Source of the DNA: an uncultured Methanobrevibacter sp.
GTDB taxonomy: Archaea; Methanobacteriota; Methanobacteria; Methanobacteriales; Methanobacteriaceae
Assembly: GCF_947166415.1 (NCBI RefSeq)
Contig: NZ_CAMVEE010000008.1
Span: 1 to 59,974, forward strand
DNA length: 59,974 nucleotides
Direction: 5' to 3'
Shown here in pieces: positions 17,889 through 26,233 of the stretch. The position numbers were made by a program, and so were the translations under genes. The notes beneath the pieces were generated by a model. The model searched no databases. It was not told where the DNA came from and saw only the letters and a list, made by a program, of their open reading frames with translations. Position 1 is the stretch's first letter. Each line of letters starts with the position of its first letter.

Positions 17889-18539
17889 CTAAAATTTTAA
17901 ATCTTCAACTGAACTAATCAGTTTTGAAGCCAAGTCACAGGTTATGTCGAAGGGTTCAAATGAATAGCACTCATAAACCAATGTTGGAATTCCCGCTTTG
18001 GCAGTAGGTTCTGTTATGTATGGCGGACTTGACCTGAATTCAGGAGCATAATATACTATCTCTTCAATTTTTTCAATAATTTCGTTCATATATACTGTGG
18101 ATTCGTCATCAAAGCCCGGTGCAAAAACAAAATTTGTTATCCTATAATCTCCAGGGCCATTGGAACCTCTGTTGGAGTGAATGTCTAAAAAGAGGTCGTA
18201 TCCTTTATTGATGATGTCATCTCTGATAAACTCCTGCGCTAACAATTGGCCTTCATCCCTTCCTTCGGACTCGCTGTTCTTGTCCAAAACATTGATGTTA
18301 TATAGCCAATAGCAATATTTCAAATCATTTTTATGGGTTAATTCCTCAAACAAAGCCCTATGAGATTTGCTTTCAAGAGGATGCATACCAATTACATAGG
18401 CAATTTTGACTTCGGAGTCCAAATTTCCAAAAGGACCATGCAGATGTACAGTACCTAAATCATTCATGCCTACCAATTCAGCATCATATTCATTTGAGTT
18501 GACTTGAGCCAAATCCGTCGGACCTTCAGGATAATCCAT
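17889..18539 (-). CDS. M14/aspartoacylase-like zinc hydrolase
   Basis: A 216-residue protein with zinc-ligand motifs of the M14 carboxypeptidase/AstE fold: GMHPLE (HxxE, near residue 50), LFLDIHSNRG (third His ligand) and a late VYECYS Glu as possible catalytic base. It is shorter than typical carboxypeptidases, so a deacylase or amidase role is as likely as peptidase. There is no signal peptide, so it is cytoplasmic. The first ~30 residues (YPEGPTDLAQVNSNEYDAELVG) contain no recognised domain. The physiological substrate is unknown. Confidence 0.6.
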   Translation of the reverse strand: MDYPEGPTDLAQVNSNEYDAELVGMNDLGTVHLHGPFGNLDSEVKIAYVIGMHPLESKSHRALFEELTHKNDLKYCYWLYNINVLDKNSESEGRDEGQLLAQEFIRDDIINKGYDLFLDIHSNRGSNGPGDYRITNFVFAPGFDDESTVYMNEIIEKIEEIVYYAPEFRSSPPYITEPTAKAGIPTLVYECYSFEPFDITCDLASKLISSVEDLKF

Positions 18540-18580
18540 TTAAACACCTTAAAAAAAAGTAAGTTTAGACTAGATTGAAT

Positions 18581-19081
18581 CTAGTCTTCAGATGGTGCAC
18601 GTGCACCTAATTCTTTGTTCAATTCATAAATCAATCTGTTATCGCCATCAGCTAATTTTGCTTTAGCGACCAGTTCCATTGCGTTTTCCTCTTCTTCAAC
18701 TTGTTCTTCAACAAACCATTGTAAGAAGTTGTTGGTTGCATGGTCTTTTTCTTCAATAGCTAAATTAACAAGATCATCAATAAGGCCTGAAACTTTCTTT
18801 TCATGTTCTAGAACATGTTCAAATGCTGCAAGTGGGCCGTCCCATTCGGTTTGTGGTCCTTCGATTGCAGTCAAAGTTACGGAAGCCCCTCTTCTAATGA
18901 TATAATCGTAGAATTTCATTCCATGTTCCAGTTCTTCAGCAGCTTGTATTCTCATCCAGTTAGCGAATCCTGCTAAATCTTCGTCTTCAAAGTAAGCTGC
19001 CATGGATAAATATAAATATCCAGAGTAAACTTCAGCGTTTAATTGTGCATTTAAAGCTTTTTCCATATTTTCTGATACCAT
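18581..19081 (-). CDS. Ferritin
   Basis: A 166-residue non-heme ferritin of the bacterial FtnA type that oxidises and stores iron in a 24-subunit shell. It begins [32 protein letters not shown], with the ferroxidase glutamates in NAEVYSG and [12 protein letters not shown], and [14 protein letters not shown] in helix D. The promoter is visible: a CTTTATATG TATA box at about 19117-19125 on the minus strand and AGGTGAT before the ATG. With the rubrerythrins it forms the iron and peroxide defence of the organism. Confidence 0.93.
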   Translation of the reverse strand: MVSENMEKALNAQLNAEVYSGYLYLSMAAYFEDEDLAGFANWMRIQAAEELEHGMKFYDYIIRRGASVTLTAIEGPQTEWDGPLAAFEHVLEHEKKVSGLIDDLVNLAIEEKDHATNNFLQWFVEEQVEEEENAMELVAKAKLADGDNRLIYELNKELGARAPSED

Positions 19082-19177
19082 TTAATATCACCTATATTAA
19101 ATTAGTATTTATTTTCATATAAAGTTTAAGTTACAATTTGAATAATTTAATTAAAAATAAAAAATAAAAAACATAAC

Positions 19178-19975
19178 ATGATTGAAAAGTCCATCTATGA
19201 AAACTATGAAATCGATTTTGATGATAAAATTTCTCCAACTGCAGATGATTACATATTTATTTTCAATGAGAATAGGGAATTATATTTGGATTCCGACAAG
19301 AAATTGCCTAAAAGCTTAGATGAATTTGATGTTAACTTTTGTTTATATATCGGAAAATATAATGACCAGAAAGCTTTTGTTGTTAATGTTGAAAGCGATG
19401 AAAGCTATTATCCCCTGTTTGAAGTTTATGAATTTGACCATGACCTGTACCATATTGCCGGGAAAGCCGTTTTGGTTAACGATTGGTACATATCACACAG
19501 GTTCTGCGGAAAATGCGGAACACCAACACAATTAGATGAAAAGGACATGATGCTAAAATGTCCTTCCTGCGGACAGAACCACTATCCGCGCATCGCTCCT
19601 GCAATTATCGTGGCCATCAGAAAAGGCGATGAATTGCTAATGGCAAAACACAGCTATCATGAGGAAATCAGATATGCACTTATTGCAGGCTTTGTAGAAC
19701 CCGGCGAAAGCATCGAAGAGGCAGTTCACCGTGAGGTTCTTGAGGAAGTTGGTGTTAATATTAAAAATCTGGAATATAAAAGAAGCCAATCCTGGCCGTT
19801 TCCAAACTCACTTATGCTTGGATTCGCTGCAGAATATGATTCAGGAAAAATAAAGGTGGACGGTGATGAGATCGTCAAAGCGAAATGGTTTAAGAAGGAG
19901 GAAATAATAAGATATCCCTCCGACATTAGTATTTCAGACTGGTTGGTTCAGGACTTTATAGATTCCCAGTCCTGA
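19178..19975 (+). CDS. nudC: NADH pyrophosphatase NudC-type Nudix hydrolase
   Basis: A 265-residue protein that cleaves NAD(H) to NMN(H) and AMP, and in homologues also removes NAD caps from RNA. A zinc ribbon is formed by C110, C113, C128 and C131. The full Nudix box runs from G171 to V193 (GFVEPGESIEEAVHREVLEE pattern, with E177, R185, E186, E189, E190). The family signature SQSWPFPNSLM follows at about residues 203-213. No ribosome-binding site is seen before the ATG, so the mRNA may be leaderless. Confidence 0.9.
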   Translation: MIEKSIYENYEIDFDDKISPTADDYIFIFNENRELYLDSDKKLPKSLDEFDVNFCLYIGKYNDQKAFVVNVESDESYYPLFEVYEFDHDLYHIAGKAVLVNDWYISHRFCGKCGTPTQLDEKDMMLKCPSCGQNHYPRIAPAIIVAIRKGDELLMAKHSYHEEIRYALIAGFVEPGESIEEAVHREVLEEVGVNIKNLEYKRSQSWPFPNSLMLGFAAEYDSGKIKVDGDEIVKAKWFKKEEIIRYPSDISISDWLVQDFIDSQS

Positions 19976-19985
19976 TGATATTTAA

Positions 19986-20276
19986 CTATAATACATAACT
20001 GTATGGACCTTCAACATGGGAATTAATATTATTGGACATAGCACTGCCCCCATCATGTAAAGTCAAATTACTTAATTCAGAATCTTCATGACCATTTAAT
20101 AAGCTGGATTCAAATTTTACATGATTAGAACCATACACGTCAACATCACCATCATTTACTATTTCATTGGAATTTGCAACAACAAAACCTACACATAATA
20201 AAGAAATTATTACGATGAATAAAGCGAAAGCAATTTTGTTAATAATAATAATACCCCCATAACATTTCTGAAGCAA
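19986..20276 (-). CDS. Small predicted secreted protein of unknown function
   Basis: The frame encodes a hydrophobic signal sequence (NKIAFALFIVIISLLCVGFVVANS) followed by a polar ~60-residue domain rich in Asn, Ser and Asp that ends in HVEGPYSYVL. There is no ATG. The longest reading begins at TTG (20276), while a GGGGGT that could be the ribosome-binding site lies only a few codons before the signal sequence, so the real start is unclear. A TATA box (TATATAAA, 20315-20322, minus orientation) fits transcription starting near 20292. It is not recognised as a known family and may be a small wall-associated protein. Confidence 0.5.
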   Translation of the reverse strand: MLQKCYGGIIIINKIAFALFIVIISLLCVGFVVANSNEIVNDGDVDVYGSNHVKFESSLLNGHEDSELSNLTLHDGGSAMSNNINSHVEGPYSYVL

Positions 20277-20332
20277 AACACTTCATTTTCAACCCTTAAG
20301 TATATTAAAGGGAGTATATAAAGTTTTTCGAA

Positions 20333-20350
20333 TGTAAGTGCTTACTTGCA
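20333..20350 (-). promoter_or_regulatory. Imperfect inverted repeat upstream of the small secreted protein's TATA box
   Basis: TGTAAGT and ACTTGCA (one mismatch, spacer GCTT) lie just upstream of the minus-strand TATA box at 20315-20322. This is the position of an archaeal activator or regulator site. The rest of the gap up to 20471 is A/T-rich and holds nothing else I can recognise. Confidence 0.3.
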
Positions 20351-20471
20351 TCACTAAATTAAAAAACAATCGTTTTTACACCTTATTTTTGAAGAAATAG
20401 TATTATTAAAAGAAGAAATTAATATTTAAAACCCAAATAGAAAAATAAAAATAGAAAAAATGAGGGATTTT

Positions 20472-21632
20472 TTATATGCGAATATTGTTTAAAGCAATTA
20501 TCCCTGCTTTTAATCTTGCCAATCCGTCAAGCAATAACTCCCGAGGACAGGCGATGTTCATTCTTAAGAAATTCTTGCCGTTTTCACCGAACTGATGGCC
20601 TGGAGATAAAAACAACCCTTGATTTGTTCTTAAAAACTCGCAAAGTACCTCTGAATGAACGCCTAAAGCGGAACAGTCTATCCACAAAAGATATGTGGCA
20701 TCGCATTCCACCAGTTTTACAATGGGCAGTTCCTCATCAAGATACTTTTTAACCGCTTGCTTGTTTTCATACAGCACCTGCTTAAGCTCTTCCAGCCATT
20801 CCTCAGAGCCATTATAAGCTGCAATCACCGCAGATGTCGCAAAGACATTGCATGAATCCGAATTATCAATGTGCATCTGAGCTTTTATCTTGTCCAAAAG
20901 TTCACTGTTTGTTGTATGGACTATGGAGCTTTGAAAACCTGCAACATTGAAAGATTTTGAAGGGGACAGGCATCTGATTACGTTGTCATCTGCAGCACAT
21001 GGATTGTACTTCAGTTCGGGATCTGTTAAATCACAATGAATTTCATCGGAAACCAGGATGACATCATTCTTTTTGCACAATTCAATAATCCTGTCCAAAT
21101 CCTCTTTTGACCATATCTTGCCGACAGGATTGTGAGGATTGCAGAGAATCATCATCTTGACTTTCGACAGTTTTTCATCCAAATCATCGAAATCAATCTT
21201 ATAGGCTCCATCTTCATAAATCAATACGTTTTCTATAACCTTGCGGTTATTGTCTTCAATCACATAGAAAAATACGTGATAGACCGGTGTTTGAATCAGT
21301 ATCTCATCATTTTCATCACTCAGACATCTGATCATTGATGATATTGAAGGCATCACTCCCATGGAATATGCCATGTCCTCCCTTGACATTTCAAGATTGT
21401 ACCTTGATTTCCACCAGTTAATATAGGCTTCAAATAGCTCGTCCGGAACTACCGTATATCCGAATACGGGATGTTTGGCCCTTTTTAAGATTGCATCCTG
21501 AATGGCCGGAGCTACCTTGAAGTCCATGTCCGCCACCCACATCGGCAAATCATCATCAAACAAATCCCATTTAAGGGAATTGGTATCATGCCTATCTATA
21601 ATGCTTTCAAAGTCATTTCTAGTACTTTTCAT
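20472..21632 (-). CDS. MalY/PatB-type PLP aminotransferase (probable cystathionine beta-lyase)
   Basis: A 386-residue fold-type I PLP enzyme of the MalY/PatB group, usually C-S lyases acting on cystathionine or cysteine. The motif LPMWVADMDFKVAPAI is typical of this group's N-terminus. The PLP lysine is in CLSPSKSFNVAGFQSS, with the upstream SDEIHCDL aspartate. I chose the ATG at 21632 (MKSTRNDFESIIDRHDTNSLKWD); longer readings have no ribosome-binding site. It overlaps the end of the upstream nitroreductase gene by 14 nt, so the two are coupled. Confidence 0.87.
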   Translation of the reverse strand: MKSTRNDFESIIDRHDTNSLKWDLFDDDLPMWVADMDFKVAPAIQDAILKRAKHPVFGYTVVPDELFEAYINWWKSRYNLEMSREDMAYSMGVMPSISSMIRCLSDENDEILIQTPVYHVFFYVIEDNNRKVIENVLIYEDGAYKIDFDDLDEKLSKVKMMILCNPHNPVGKIWSKEDLDRIIELCKKNDVILVSDEIHCDLTDPELKYNPCAADDNVIRCLSPSKSFNVAGFQSSIVHTTNSELLDKIKAQMHIDNSDSCNVFATSAVIAAYNGSEEWLEELKQVLYENKQAVKKYLDEELPIVKLVECDATYLLWIDCSALGVHSEVLCEFLRTNQGLFLSPGHQFGENGKNFLRMNIACPRELLLDGLARLKAGIIALNNIRI

Positions 21633-22137
21633 AATGGATCCTACTTTCGTCGAATTTGTCCATGAACTTGTTTTCCCATCCTTCTGCAGGATAGCCCAAT
21701 GTGACAATTGAATATGGCTTCAAATCAGTGATGTCATCTATTCCGACAATCTCACCGATTTTTGCCATTCTTTCCTCTTCAGGAGCCACTCCATTCCAAA
21801 GACCTCCCAATCCAAGGTTGACAGCTTCAAGCAGCATGTTTTCACAGGCCGCCCCCATGTCCTGTTGCCATACTGTTTTGTAAAATGCCCTTTCAATGTT
21901 TGCAACCAGTAAAATGGCTACCGGAGCATTGGCAACTCTAGGCTTGATTTCACCAATTTTTGCTAAGGTTTCCTTGTTTTTGATTATGATGAATTCCCAA
22001 GGTTCTGCTCCTAATCTTGAACCGGGAGCTTGCATTCCTGCCTTTAGGATTTTTAAAATCTTTTCATCTTCAACATCCTTATCCTGATACTCTCTGATGC
22101 TTCGCCTTGTATTGATTATTTCTTCAAATTCTACCAT
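21619..22137 (-). CDS. Nitroreductase family protein (second)
   Basis: A 172-residue FMN-dependent oxidoreductase: RRSIREYQDKD binds the FMN phosphate, then AGMQAPGSRLGAEPWEFIII and QQDMGAACENMLLEAVNLGLGGLWNGVAP. The ATG at 22137 is chosen because it aligns with the family; the frame upstream is hydrophobic noise. The palindromic TATA element at 22157-22168 would place its transcription start at or next to the ATG, so it is probably leaderless. It is translated together with the downstream aminotransferase. Confidence 0.87.
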   Translation of the reverse strand: MVEFEEIINTRRSIREYQDKDVEDEKILKILKAGMQAPGSRLGAEPWEFIIIKNKETLAKIGEIKPRVANAPVAILLVANIERAFYKTVWQQDMGAACENMLLEAVNLGLGGLWNGVAPEEERMAKIGEIVGIDDITDLKPYSIVTLGYPAEGWENKFMDKFDESRIHYEKY

Positions 22138-22156
22138 AATAATAAATAGTATTTTA

Positions 22157-22168
22157 TTTATATATAAA
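22157..22168. promoter_or_regulatory. Symmetrical TATA box between divergent genes
   Basis: TTTATATATAAA is a perfect palindrome and a good archaeal TATA box in both directions. It lies 20 nt from the minus-strand ATG (22137) and 29 nt from the plus-strand ATG (22197), so it could serve both genes. Confidence 0.5.
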
Positions 22169-22196
22169 ATTAGTTTTAAATAATGGAGGTGAAATG

Positions 22197-22682
22197 ATGG
22201 AAGTAAATAAAGGTGCTGGAATATTATCAATCGTTCTCGGTTTAATATTCATTTTATTCCCAATGTTTTCATCTGGACTTGTATCAGTAATCGTGGGATT
22301 AAGCTTACTGTTCTTTGGTATTTCTTCAGTGTACTTGGGTTACAACATGAGAAATGAGTTTGATTTATACTCCAAAACCACAATAATTATTGGGATTATA
22401 GCTATTATTTTCGGATTCCTGTTCATATTCTATATTGATGCATTGTCCTTCTTAATCGCAATTCAATTCTATATCGTTGGATTTATCATGATTATATTTG
22501 GAATAAGCGGATTAATATCACGTATGGGGTCAATATCCACTTTTACATCAATTCTCGTATTGATTATGGGTATAATCGCGATTGCACTTGCTGCATTTTC
22601 AATTAACCAACCGGTATATATTGCAATAATTATTGGAATCGTTTTAATTATTGAAGGAGTAGCTTTAATTTTATCAAATTAA
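22197..22682 (+). CDS. DUF308 family membrane protein
   Basis: A 161-residue protein with six closely spaced helices arranged as three hairpin pairs, with glycines in the turns, and almost no soluble part, like the HdeD/DUF308 family. Two ATG codons are adjacent (22194 and 22197). GGAGGT at 22185-22190 has better spacing to the second, which I chose. Function in archaea is unknown; bacterial HdeD relatives are linked to acid stress. It is transcribed away from the nitroreductase gene from a shared TATA region. Confidence 0.8.
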   Translation: MEVNKGAGILSIVLGLIFILFPMFSSGLVSVIVGLSLLFFGISSVYLGYNMRNEFDLYSKTTIIIGIIAIIFGFLFIFYIDALSFLIAIQFYIVGFIMIIFGISGLISRMGSISTFTSILVLIMGIIAIALAAFSINQPVYIAIIIGIVLIIEGVALILSN

Positions 22683-22721
22683 AACTACCCCCACTTTTTT
22701 CAAATTTTAAAAAAAAAGAGA

Positions 22722-23516
22722 TTATTCTCCGAAATATGATTCGTCGGATAATCTAAATCCAATTTCTTTTTCTTCACAAAACTCTTTTATGGAATCTAGA
22801 ATCTGTGAAATATCATCTTTTGAATATTCGTTTTTAAAGTAATATACGATAGGCTGGGCATTGGTGTAAACGGTAATTACAATATACTGACTATCGTAAA
22901 CGCTGACATCCAATGTATTGTAGATTTGAATATCTTTTATGATGTCATTTTTTACCTTGCCTGCTACAGATTCATTGCCAATAGCTTTGATTTGTGAATT
23001 TTCATAATTATTGATTAATTGAGTCAACTTGTCTTCATCAGACAGGACATCACTAATAGGTTCCAGTTCACTCAGTTTCTCTTTAAACAGCATGGCGTTG
23101 TGCAATTTTTCCTGAACATCTTCCAGTTCCTTTTTAAGCTGCTTTTCATCTTCAATTAAAGAGTTGATGAACGCTTCTGAACCGTTGTTGAAATTTTCAT
23201 ACATCTCTAACACCTCCCTTGGTGTCAATATTGACTGGTTTTTGTAAAATTCCTTAGTGTGTGGTTTTATACGAATGCTTAAAGGTTTCAATTTGTCTTT
23301 CTTGACCTTATGTCCTTTTTCGAAAAAATCTTCTGCAAACTCATTGCCCCTTTTGTGCAATGCGTTCATTCTTGATGTGAACATTCTTTCGAAATCTTCA
23401 CGTGACATGTCATCCGGAAAATTGAATTCAAATTCCCCTGGGGTGTATGATCCCCCAAATCTTTCATTTCCGAATACGAATCTTTTATGATGGTTTTTAT
23501 TTTCTTGGTTTTGCAT
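22722..23516 (-). CDS. Coiled-coil protein of unknown function behind a GTATAC operator
   Basis: A soluble, charged 264-residue protein. The first ~30 residues are Gly/Phe-rich (RFVFGNERFGGSYTPGEFEF). Residues ~125-170 are a heptad-like coiled coil (EDEKQLKKELEDVQEKLHNA), and the C-terminal ~90 residues are predicted alpha/beta (VYDSQYIVITVYTNAQPIVYYF). No known domain is recognised. The ATG at 23516 follows AAGTGAT. The promoter carries repeated GTATAC palindromes over the transcription start, so its expression is probably tightly repressed. Confidence 0.65.
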   Translation of the reverse strand: MQNQENKNHHKRFVFGNERFGGSYTPGEFEFNFPDDMSREDFERMFTSRMNALHKRGNEFAEDFFEKGHKVKKDKLKPLSIRIKPHTKEFYKNQSILTPREVLEMYENFNNGSEAFINSLIEDEKQLKKELEDVQEKLHNAMLFKEKLSELEPISDVLSDEDKLTQLINNYENSQIKAIGNESVAGKVKNDIIKDIQIYNTLDVSVYDSQYIVITVYTNAQPIVYYFKNEYSKDDISQILDSIKEFCEEKEIGFRLSDESYFGE

Positions 23517-23532
23517 TTTATCACTTCATAAT

Positions 23533-23620
23533 TTTTGTATACAAAAGTGTTTTTTGTATACACTATTATATCTATGAAGTAGTATATAAATGTTTGTATT
23601 CATTTTTGAAAAATGTATAC
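23533..23620 (-). promoter_or_regulatory. Promoter with repeated GTATAC-centred operators
   Basis: TTTTGTATACAAAA (23533-23546) is a perfect 14-bp palindrome. TTTTGTATACACTA (23552-23565) repeats it 19 bp away. A degenerate GTATTC (23596-23601) and another GTATAC (23615-23620) are also 19 bp apart. The TATA box TATATAAA (23583-23590, minus orientation) predicts a start near 23560, so the two best sites cover the start and leader, as in archaeal repression. The regulator is unknown. Confidence 0.6.
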
Positions 23621-23671
23621 TCAAATTATTGAAAAAAAATATCCTGCAACTGATGAAGCAGGACTGCATTA

Positions 23672-24304
23672 TCATTTACTTAACTCGGCACCTAACTCAA
23701 AGGCCTTCTCCAAATCATTTGGAAACTGCAAAATCCATTGTTTTTCCTTCAATTCCTGTGAAAATCCAGCCATGTTAAATTTGGAATAATCACTTACCTG
23801 TATTGTATCGCAAACTGGATATGTAACTATTTCACCATTCAAAAATGAGAATAAGTATTCTGTAGTTGCCAAGCTGTCTTTCATGGACTGTTCATAAAAC
23901 TCCAAAGGAGCGTTCATTGTATAGAATATTCCCACATTGACTTTTCCTGTAAAATAGCTTGACCCGTCATCATATGACATTACGCAAAATATCAGTCTTT
24001 CAAGCAATGCCCTGAATTCGCTTGTAGGCTGGCCGAAATAAATCGGTGAGCCAATCAAAAGACAATTGGAATCCAATATCTTTTCAATTACAGGTGTCAG
24101 GTCATCTCTCCAATAACATTTTCCTTTAGTCTTATCCTTTAGTTTGCAGGCAAGACAACTTCTGCAACCTTTAAAAACCAAATCATATAAATTAAAATAT
24201 TCTGTTTCGGCTCCTGCTGATTCTGCTCCTTTCTGTGCTGATTGCATTATCTCAGCAGTATTCCATTTTTTCCTAGGGCTTGCATTAATCACTATGGTTT
24301 TCAT
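23672..24304 (-). CDS. Flavodoxin-fold NAD(P)H/iron-sulfur flavoprotein
   Basis: A 210-residue flavodoxin-like protein of the NADPH-dependent FMN reductase/iron-sulfur flavoprotein type. It begins MKTIVINASPRKKWNTAEIM, whose SPRK loop binds FMN phosphate. A cysteine cluster, CRSCLAC followed by KGKC, could hold an iron-sulfur cluster, as in methanogen Isf proteins. GSPIYFGQPTSEFRALLERL is the second flavin loop. It likely passes electrons from ferredoxin to oxygen species or another acceptor. It appears to be a single-gene unit. Confidence 0.82.
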   Translation of the reverse strand: MKTIVINASPRKKWNTAEIMQSAQKGAESAGAETEYFNLYDLVFKGCRSCLACKLKDKTKGKCYWRDDLTPVIEKILDSNCLLIGSPIYFGQPTSEFRALLERLIFCVMSYDDGSSYFTGKVNVGIFYTMNAPLEFYEQSMKDSLATTEYLFSFLNGEIVTYPVCDTIQVSDYSKFNMAGFSQELKEKQWILQFPNDLEKAFELGAELSK

Positions 24305-24373
24305 TTCATCACCTAATCTATATAATTATTGAGTGGTATTAGATAAATAGGTGACTAATAATTCTTAAATTTT

Positions 24374-24407
24374 AAAAAAAATAGTGGAAGTGTGTAAATA
24401 TACACAC
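24374..24407 (-). terminator. Hairpin plus U-run terminator after serS
   Basis: Just past the serS stop, GTGTGTA and TACACAC (24390-24396 and 24401-24407) form a 7-bp stem with a 4-nt loop. It is followed in the transcript by eight U (24374-24381). This resembles a bacterial intrinsic terminator. Confidence 0.55.
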
Positions 24408-24417
24408 AATTAAAATT

Positions 24418-25695
24418 TTATTCTTTAGCTTCGATGACGGTTTTTCCATTCATGTAAGGGACTAACACTTCAGGAACTTTAATGCTTCCGTCTTCCTGTT
24501 GATAATTTTCTAAAATGCAGCAAATTGTCCTTTCAGTTGCAATAGCTGTACTGTTTAAGGTATGCAATGTTTGGGCATCTCCAGAACCTGCCCTTCCCAC
24601 ACGTGTTTTGGTTTTACGTGCCTGGTAATCCTTACAGTTTGTGCATGAAACCAATTCCCTGAATGCACCTGAACCAGGGAACCATGCTTCAAGGTCGTAT
24701 TTGATGGCCGCATTGTCGTTCAATGCAGATGATACGATAGCTATAATCTGATATGGAATGCCTAACTTTTGATAGATTCTTTCAGTTACTTCCATCAGGT
24801 GGTCATGCTGGTTTCTTGAATCTTCAGGAGTTGAGTAAATGAACTGTTCGATTTTTTCAAACTGGTGGACTCTGAATATACCTAATGTATCCTTTCCGTG
24901 TGAACCTGCCTCTTTTCTAAAACAGGTTGAAAGCGCACAGTATCTTAAAGGCAACTCATCAGGAGCGATGATTTCATCCCTGTGAAGTGCAGCCAATGTC
25001 TGCTCTGCTGTTGCAATCAGATACATGTCCTCGTTTTCCACTTTGTATAATGTTTCATAAAACTCGCCCAGTTCAGAGGTTTCAGCTGCAACTTCCCCTT
25101 TCACGAAAAATGGGGTTTGCATTGGAATGTAACCTTCAGCTTCAAGTTCGGAAAGTGCAAATTGAATCAAAGCAAGGTTCAAGTGTAGGATATCCCTTTT
25201 CAAGTAGTAAAAGCGAGCTCCTGCAATGCTTGCAGCGGTTTCCAAATCTGCACCGTCTATTTTTTTAATCAAATCAACGTGATTTAAAAGTTCGAAGTCG
25301 TGTTCAGGAATTTCACCATAGGTTCTCACGACCACATTGTCATCTTCAGTGTCTGAAATCGGAACATCCTCATCAATGATGTTTCCTACCTTGTATCTGT
25401 AATCATCTCTAATCTGTAAGTATTCGGCATTTTTAGCACTTAATTCCTTAATTTCATTTGCTACTTCTTTGGATCTTGCTATTACTTCTTCCAAATTGCC
25501 TTCTTCTTTTGCTTTTTTAAATGATTTGGATAATTTATTCTTTTCAGACCTTAAGGCATTGAGTTTTTTCTCACCTTCTCTCCATAAGGTGTCATATTCA
25601 ATTACTTTTTCAACGTTTTCAGTATCTCTAAATCTCTTCTTTTCAGAGTCTATGATAATTTCCGGATTTTCTCTGAATAATTTTATATCTAGCAA
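24418..25695 (-). CDS. serS: Seryl-tRNA synthetase
   Basis: Charges tRNA-Ser. The 425-residue protein is of the common bacterial type, not the rare methanogenic type. It has a long N-terminal coiled-coil arm (~30-110: REGEKKLNALRSEKNKLSKS) that contacts the tRNA. The class II catalytic core follows, with motif 2 (FRKEAGSHGKDTLGIFRVHQF) and motif 3 (LNSTAIATERTICCILENYQ). The start is TTG at 25695 with AGGGGA nine bases upstream; no ATG is better placed. Confidence 0.95.
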   Translation of the reverse strand: MLDIKLFRENPEIIIDSEKKRFRDTENVEKVIEYDTLWREGEKKLNALRSEKNKLSKSFKKAKEEGNLEEVIARSKEVANEIKELSAKNAEYLQIRDDYRYKVGNIIDEDVPISDTEDDNVVVRTYGEIPEHDFELLNHVDLIKKIDGADLETAASIAGARFYYLKRDILHLNLALIQFALSELEAEGYIPMQTPFFVKGEVAAETSELGEFYETLYKVENEDMYLIATAEQTLAALHRDEIIAPDELPLRYCALSTCFRKEAGSHGKDTLGIFRVHQFEKIEQFIYSTPEDSRNQHDHLMEVTERIYQKLGIPYQIIAIVSSALNDNAAIKYDLEAWFPGSGAFRELVSCTNCKDYQARKTKTRVGRAGSGDAQTLHTLNSTAIATERTICCILENYQQEDGSIKVPEVLVPYMNGKTVIEAKE

Positions 25696-25816
25696 TTTTT
25701 GTCCCCTAAAAATTTTTAATCATAATATAATATGATTTTATTGTTTTTTAAAGTTATTCATAAAAAAACTCAAAAAGAGCATCTAGAATATTTTTCACTC
25801 TAAAATCCAAAAAAGA

Positions 25817-26167
25817 TTATAACAATTTTTCTTCCCATTCCTTGACTTTAAAGCCAACCAGAACAATGTCCTCATTGACCAAAATCGGCCTTTTTACTAG
25901 CATTCCATCAGTGGATAAAAGATCCAATTGCTCATCTTCAGACATGTCTGGAAGCTTGTCTTTGAGTTTAAGTTCCCTATATTTCATTCCACTGGTATTG
26001 AAAAATCTTTTAAGCGGCAAATCAGATATTTCCCACCATTTACGCAATTCTTCACTGGTAGGATTGTCTTCAATTATATGTCTTGATTCATATTCTATGT
26101 TTTGCTCATCTAGCCAGTTTTTGGCTTTTCGGCATGTTGAACATTTTGGATAATTAACGAATAACAT
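25817..26167 (-). CDS. ArsC/Spx-family thioredoxin-fold protein
   Basis: A 116-residue protein of the arsenate reductase-like family (ArsC/YffB/Spx). The N-terminal NYPKCSTCRKAKNWL has the CxxC motif, followed by LPLKRFFNTSGMKYRELKLKDK and the late KRPILVNED motif that completes the active site in ArsC. True arsenate reduction is not certain, since many YffB-like proteins act on other thiols. No ars genes lie nearby. Confidence 0.8.
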   Translation of the reverse strand: MLFVNYPKCSTCRKAKNWLDEQNIEYESRHIIEDNPTSEELRKWWEISDLPLKRFFNTSGMKYRELKLKDKLPDMSEDEQLDLLSTDGMLVKRPILVNEDIVLVGFKVKEWEEKLL

Positions 26168-26233
26168 AATAATTACTTTGAAAATTCGATTAAAAATATT
26201 TAATTATTTAGATAGGCACTCCATATGATAAAA

